A stretch of DNA of 64,000 nucleotides from Caulobacterales bacterium. GTDB taxonomy: Bacteria; Pseudomonadota; Alphaproteobacteria; Caulobacterales; Caulobacteraceae. Positions within the stretch are counted from its first letter, which is position 1, and every line of letters starts with the position of its first letter. Below are positions 60,607 through 64,000 of this stretch, piece after piece. Where the stretch lies: contig JAEKKJ010000012.1 of the NCBI GenBank assembly GCA_019510435.1, forward strand, positions 62,001 through 126,000. Direction: 5' to 3'. Made by a program: the position numbers and the translations under genes. The notes beneath the pieces were generated by a model that saw only the letters and a program-made list of their open reading frames with translations, made no database searches and was not told the origin of the DNA.

Positions 60607-63075
60607 ATGGCGTCTGAAAAGGAAGCGGGCTGGCCGGCGCGCATCTGGGCCGCGGTCGGCGGCGGGCTGACGGCCCTCGTCGGCCTGGCCCTGGTGGCGG
60701 GCGGCATCTGGCTCGTGGGCCTGGGCGGCTCGCCCTACTACCTGCTGGCCGGCGCCGGCGTCGCCACGACGGGTGTGCTGCTCGCGCGCCGCCACCCGGC
60801 CGCAGGCCTGGTCTACGGCGGCGTCCTGATCGCCACGGCCGGCTGGGCGCTGTGGGAGTCGGGGCTGGAGTTCTGGCCCCTGCTGCCGCGCCTGTTCGCG
60901 CCGGCGGTGCTGGGCTTCTTCATCCTGGCGGTGATCCCGACCGGGCCGAAAGGCCGGATGCGGGGCCAGTCGGGGGCCGCGGTGCTGCTGACCGCGCTGG
61001 GCTGCCTCTGCCTGCTGGCCGCCGCGCTGCCCGCCACCCTGACCTGGGGCCAGGCCGAGACGCCGTTCCAGGCGCTGGAGGGCGCCCCGTCGGCCAAGCC
61101 GACGTCCGACTGGCGCGCCTACGGCCACGATCCGCTGGGCACGCGCTACGCGCCCATCGACCAGATCAACCGCGAGAACGTCGACGAGCTGAAGGTCGCC
61201 TGGACCTTCCGCACCGGCGAGAAGCCGAACCGCGGGTCGCAGGACCAGAACACGCCGCTGCAGGTGGGCGACACGGTCTATGTCTGCACCCCTACCAACG
61301 TGGTCATCGCCCTGGACGCCGACAGCGGCCGCGAGAAGTGGCGTCACGACCCGCACGTGAAGCCGTGGCTCTGGAACCGCTGCCGCGGCGTTGGCTACTG
61401 GGACGCGGCCGATCCGAAGATCGCCGCGGCGGCGCCGGCTGCCACCATCGCCAAAACGGCTCCTGCGAAGGCGACCGCCAAGGTCGAGCCTGCGAAGGCC
61501 GAGCCGGTCAAGGCGGCGATGACCCCCGTTCCGCCGGCCGCGCCGCTCTGCCGCCGCCGGATCATCTCCACCACCGTCAATGCCCAGCTCTTCGCGCTGG
61601 ACGCCGACACCGGCAAGCCGTGCCCCGGCTTCGGCCAGGACGGCGTGGTCGACCTCAAGCAGGGCATGGGTCCGGTCAAGACCGGCTTCTACTTCCAGAC
61701 CTCCACCCCCACCGTGGCCGGCGACCGGATCATCGTGGGCGGCTGGGTGGTCGATAACCAGGACGTCGGCGAGCCCTCCGGCGTGGTCCGCGCCTTCGAC
61801 GTGGTGACCGGCGCCCTGGTCTGGGCCTGGGACCTGGGCAACCCGGCCATCACCAAGCTGCCGCCGCCCGGCGAGACCTACACCCGCGGGACGCCCAACG
61901 TCTGGTCGACGCCGGCCTTCGACCCGCAGCTGGGCCTGGTCTACCTGCCCACCGGCAACGCCACGCCCGACTACTGGGGCTCGCACCGGTCCAGCCAGTC
62001 CGAGGCCTACTCCTCCTCGGTGGTGGCGCTGGATATCGCGACGGGCCAGGAGCGCTGGCGCTTCCAGACCGTGCACCATGACCTCTGGGACTACGACGTG
62101 CCCAGCCAGCCGATGCTGATCGACTTCCCCAACAAGGACGGCGGGGGGACCACGCCGGCGCTGATCCAGCTCACCAAGCGTGGCCAGATCTTCGTGCTGG
62201 ACCGCAAGACCGGCGCGCCGCTGACCCGCGTGGTCGAGGTGCGGGTGCCGGCCACCCGGATGATCGGCGAGTGGACCGCCAAGACCCAGCCCTATTCGGT
62301 GGAGATGCCCGCCGTCGGCGTCGAGCAGCTGACCGAGGAGAAGATGTGGGGCGCGACTCCGCTGGACCAGCTGGAGTGCCGCATCCAGTTCCGCCGCATG
62401 CGCTATGACGGGGACTTCACCCCGCCCGGCGACGAGAACGAGCCCGGGCTGCAGTTTCCCGGCAACGGCGGCGGGATGAACTGGGGCTCCGGCGCCTACG
62501 ACCCGCGGCGCGGACTGCTGATCGTCAGCGACATCCGCATGCCGCAGAGCGTCTACCTCAGCCGCACGGCCGCGCTGCCCGCGGGCCTGCCCAAGGACCG
62601 GCTGCCGGCCTCGATGAAGGCGGTCCCCTACAAGAGCACCGACCGCTGGATGCTCAGCCACCTCTTCGCGCCCTGCCTGCAGCCGCCGCACGGCATGCTG
62701 ACGGCGATCGACCTCAAGAGCCGCCAGATCGTGTGGCAGGTGCCGGCCGGCACGGCCGAGGCGCAAGGGCCCCTGGGCATCGCCTCGCACCTGCCGATCC
62801 CGATCGGCACCCTGGGGCTGGGCGGACCGATGACCACGGCCGGCGGGGTCACCTTCCGCGCCGCCACCACCGACCCCTACCTGCGCGCCTACGACAACGC
62901 CACGGGCCGCGAACTCTGGAAGGCCCTGCTGCCGGTGGGCGTCGGCGGCACGCCCATGACCTATGTCTCCCCCACCAGCGGGCGGCAGTACGTGGTGGTG
63001 ACCGCCGGCGGGGCGAACCAGATCGGACCCAAGGGCGACTACGTCATCGCCTTCGCCCTGCCGAAAGGGAAGTAG
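60607..63075 (+). CDS. gcd: Membrane-bound PQQ-dependent glucose dehydrogenase
   Basis: Quinoprotein of 822 aa that oxidises glucose to gluconolactone at the periplasmic face and passes electrons to ubiquinone. The first 145 residues hold five membrane helices. The beta-propeller part has DWRAYGHDPLGTRYAPIDQIN, TPLQVGDTVYVCTPTNVVIALDADSG, WDYDVPSQPML and NWGSGAYDP, as in E. coli Gcd. An Ala/Lys/Pro-rich insert (about 270-315) interrupts the early propeller. PQQ synthesis genes are not in the window. Confidence 0.93.
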   Translation: MASEKEAGWPARIWAAVGGGLTALVGLALVAGGIWLVGLGGSPYYLLAGAGVATTGVLLARRHPAAGLVYGGVLIATAGWALWESGLEFWPLLPRLFAPAVLGFFILAVIPTGPKGRMRGQSGAAVLLTALGCLCLLAAALPATLTWGQAETPFQALEGAPSAKPTSDWRAYGHDPLGTRYAPIDQINRENVDELKVAWTFRTGEKPNRGSQDQNTPLQVGDTVYVCTPTNVVIALDADSGREKWRHDPHVKPWLWNRCRGVGYWDAADPKIAAAAPAATIAKTAPAKATAKVEPAKAEPVKAAMTPVPPAAPLCRRRIISTTVNAQLFALDADTGKPCPGFGQDGVVDLKQGMGPVKTGFYFQTSTPTVAGDRIIVGGWVVDNQDVGEPSGVVRAFDVVTGALVWAWDLGNPAITKLPPPGETYTRGTPNVWSTPAFDPQLGLVYLPTGNATPDYWGSHRSSQSEAYSSSVVALDIATGQERWRFQTVHHDLWDYDVPSQPMLIDFPNKDGGGTTPALIQLTKRGQIFVLDRKTGAPLTRVVEVRVPATRMIGEWTAKTQPYSVEMPAVGVEQLTEEKMWGATPLDQLECRIQFRRMRYDGDFTPPGDENEPGLQFPGNGGGMNWGSGAYDPRRGLLIVSDIRMPQSVYLSRTAALPAGLPKDRLPASMKAVPYKSTDRWMLSHLFAPCLQPPHGMLTAIDLKSRQIVWQVPAGTAEAQGPLGIASHLPIPIGTLGLGGPMTTAGGVTFRAATTDPYLRAYDNATGRELWKALLPVGVGGTPMTYVSPTSGRQYVVVTAGGANQIGPKGDYVIAFALPKGK

Positions 63076-63421
63076 CGGGTTCGTCGCCGGTGAACCGCTC
63101 GATGTGGCCACGGCCCCAGGTGCGCACGGTCTCCACGAGGGGCATCAGCGAGCGGCCGTAGGGGGTGAGGGAATAGATCACCGGCGCTGGCGCTGCGCCC
63201 GTCACCTCGCGGGCCACGATCTCGTCGGCCTCCAGCTCGCGCAGCTGTTCGGTCAGCACCTTCTGGGAGATCGACGGCATCAGCTGGCGCAGGCCCGCGA
63301 AGTGCCGTGGCTCCTCGGCCAGCCAGTAGAGGATGATCATCTTCCACTTGCCGCCGACGGCCGCCAGGGCGGCGGTGAGCGGACAGTCGCTGACGGGGTT
63401 GGTGCGGCGCGGCTCGCCCAT
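63044..63421 (-). CDS. HxlR family transcriptional regulator
   Basis: Winged-helix regulator of 125 aa. The core is CPLTAALAAVGGKWKMIILYWLAEEPRHFAGLRQLMPSISQKVLTEQLRELEADEIV, the HxlR pattern with its conserved Cys near the N-terminus, often a redox or aldehyde sensor. ATG 63421 is chosen; the frame is open upstream without protein-like sequence. Its last 32 bases overlap the end of the convergent gcd gene. Confidence 0.88.
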   Translation of the reverse strand: MGEPRRTNPVSDCPLTAALAAVGGKWKMIILYWLAEEPRHFAGLRQLMPSISQKVLTEQLRELEADEIVAREVTGAAPAPVIYSLTPYGRSLMPLVETVRTWGRGHIERFTGDEPATSLSAGRRR

Positions 63422-63499
63422 GGTTACCTCAAGGTGCCTTCTCGTGGGCCATCCGGCCCCTGCGCTACGCTCGCGCTTCGTTCGACGCGCGAGGACCGC

Positions 63500-64000
63500 A
63501 TGATCGCAGATGTTTTGACGACAAGGATGAAGGCCGTGCTGCTGGCGGCGGCGTTCCTGCTGCCGGCGGCGGGCGTGGCGCGGGCCGAACCGCCGGCGAC
63601 GCCCGCCCTGCGCGGCGGCCCGCACGACTTCGACTTCGAGTTCGGCGACTGGAGGTGCCACCTGAAGCGCCGCCTGCATCCGCTCACCGGCTCGCAGGAC
63701 TGGGTCGAGTACGACGGGACCTCCAACGTGCGGAAGGTCTGGAACGGCAAGGCCAACCTGGGCGAGCTGGAGCTGGACGGCCCGGCCGGCCACCTCGAGG
63801 GCCTCAGCCTGCGGCTCTACAATCCCCAGGCGGGCCAGTGGAACGTGACCTTCGCCAACGGCGCGGCGGGGATGGTGACGCCGGCCATGATCGGCGGCTT
63901 CCAGGGCGGGCGCGGGGAGTTCTACAACCAAGACACCTATGGCGACCGGGCGATCTTCGTGCGCTTCATCTTCTCCGACATCACGCCGAGCAGTTTCAAG
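63500..64000 (+). CDS. Secreted DUF1579-like protein, 3' end outside window
   Basis: The visible 167 codons encode a signal peptide (hydrophobic stretch MKAVLLAAAFLLPAAGVARA) and then HDFDFEFGDWRCHLKRRLHPLTG and WVEYDGTSNVRKVWNGKANLGE. This resembles DUF1579-type lipocalin-like proteins of unknown ligand. GAGG upstream favours ATG 63500; ATG 63527 would give a shorter n-region. The gene is divergent from the HxlR regulator, which may control it. No stop is reached. Confidence 0.72.
   Translation, partial: MIADVLTTRMKAVLLAAAFLLPAAGVARAEPPATPALRGGPHDFDFEFGDWRCHLKRRLHPLTGSQDWVEYDGTSNVRKVWNGKANLGELELDGPAGHLEGLSLRLYNPQAGQWNVTFANGAAGMVTPAMIGGFQGGRGEFYNQDTYGDRAIFVRFIFSDITPSSFK

Noticed and set aside
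60238-63111. 957-codon open frame on the minus strand opposite gcd
   Set aside because: No recognisable domains and low-complexity composition; gcd is clearly the real gene.

Overview
This 64 kb window is GC-rich bacterial chromosome with densely packed genes, many joined by 4-base ATGA, GTGA or TTGA overlaps. It reads as Alphaproteobacteria, most likely Caulobacteraceae (Caulobacter/Phenylobacterium-like; the genus is inference). Supports are the cytochrome c maturation cluster ccmI-ccmE-ccmF-ccmH followed by a DegP protease and a two-component pair, a PleC/PdhS-type kinase beside pepN, the carD-fdxA-S4-helicase block, cobaltochelatase CobT, and many Caulobacterales-style palindromic repeats. 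No phage, insertion sequence, integrase or CRISPR array was seen.

Layout. 1-5.4 kb: end of a TonB-like protein, a NitT/TauT-type ABC importer (permease, ATPase, lipoprotein) with an unusually long and apparently structured leader, and an Uup-type ABC-F ATPase. 5.5-10.2 kb: YcgN-like protein, DUF805 membrane protein, a DnaJ-family protein, and a PepSY protein with an OmpR-type regulator and kinase. 10.2-19.6 kb: a large unknown protein, ccmIEFH, DegP and a second regulator/kinase pair. 19.7-26.4 kb: an RTX repeat protein, glnE, and an EF-hand/ECF sigma/membrane protein/metal-sensor module. 26.5-31.1 kb: PleC-like kinase and PepN.

31-40.5 kb is the most accessory-looking part. It holds two adjacent acyl-CoA dehydrogenases, a tandem cyclic-nucleotide-binding protein translationally coupled to a class II glutamine amidotransferase, a TetR regulator, and a three-subunit molybdenum hydroxylase whose large subunit has Met where the family has its catalytic Glu. 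40.5-47 kb: a solitary rpsL with its own terminator and unusual residues at the two classic streptomycin positions, an orphan CheB, tRNA-Arg(CCT), carD, fdxA, and an S4 protein overlapping a SUV3-like helicase. 47-55.7 kb: DUF885 peptidase, TSUP exporter, cytidine deaminase, an ABC-2 exporter operon with HlyD and its TetR regulator (with a clear palindromic operator), an M23 peptidase and a PEP mutase-family protein. 55.9-64 kb: rpmB with promoter and terminator, a cobT/esterase-like/dienelactone hydrolase operon, a small DUF1328 gene, PQQ glucose dehydrogenase, an HxlR regulator and a truncated secreted protein.

No clear-cut new defence or mobile system is visible. The strongest second looks are the structured leader of the ABC importer (about 3187-3356), the Glu-to-Met change in the molybdenum enzyme, the variant solitary rpsL, the cyclic-nucleotide/amidotransferase pair, and two inverted elements built from tandem 9-mers.
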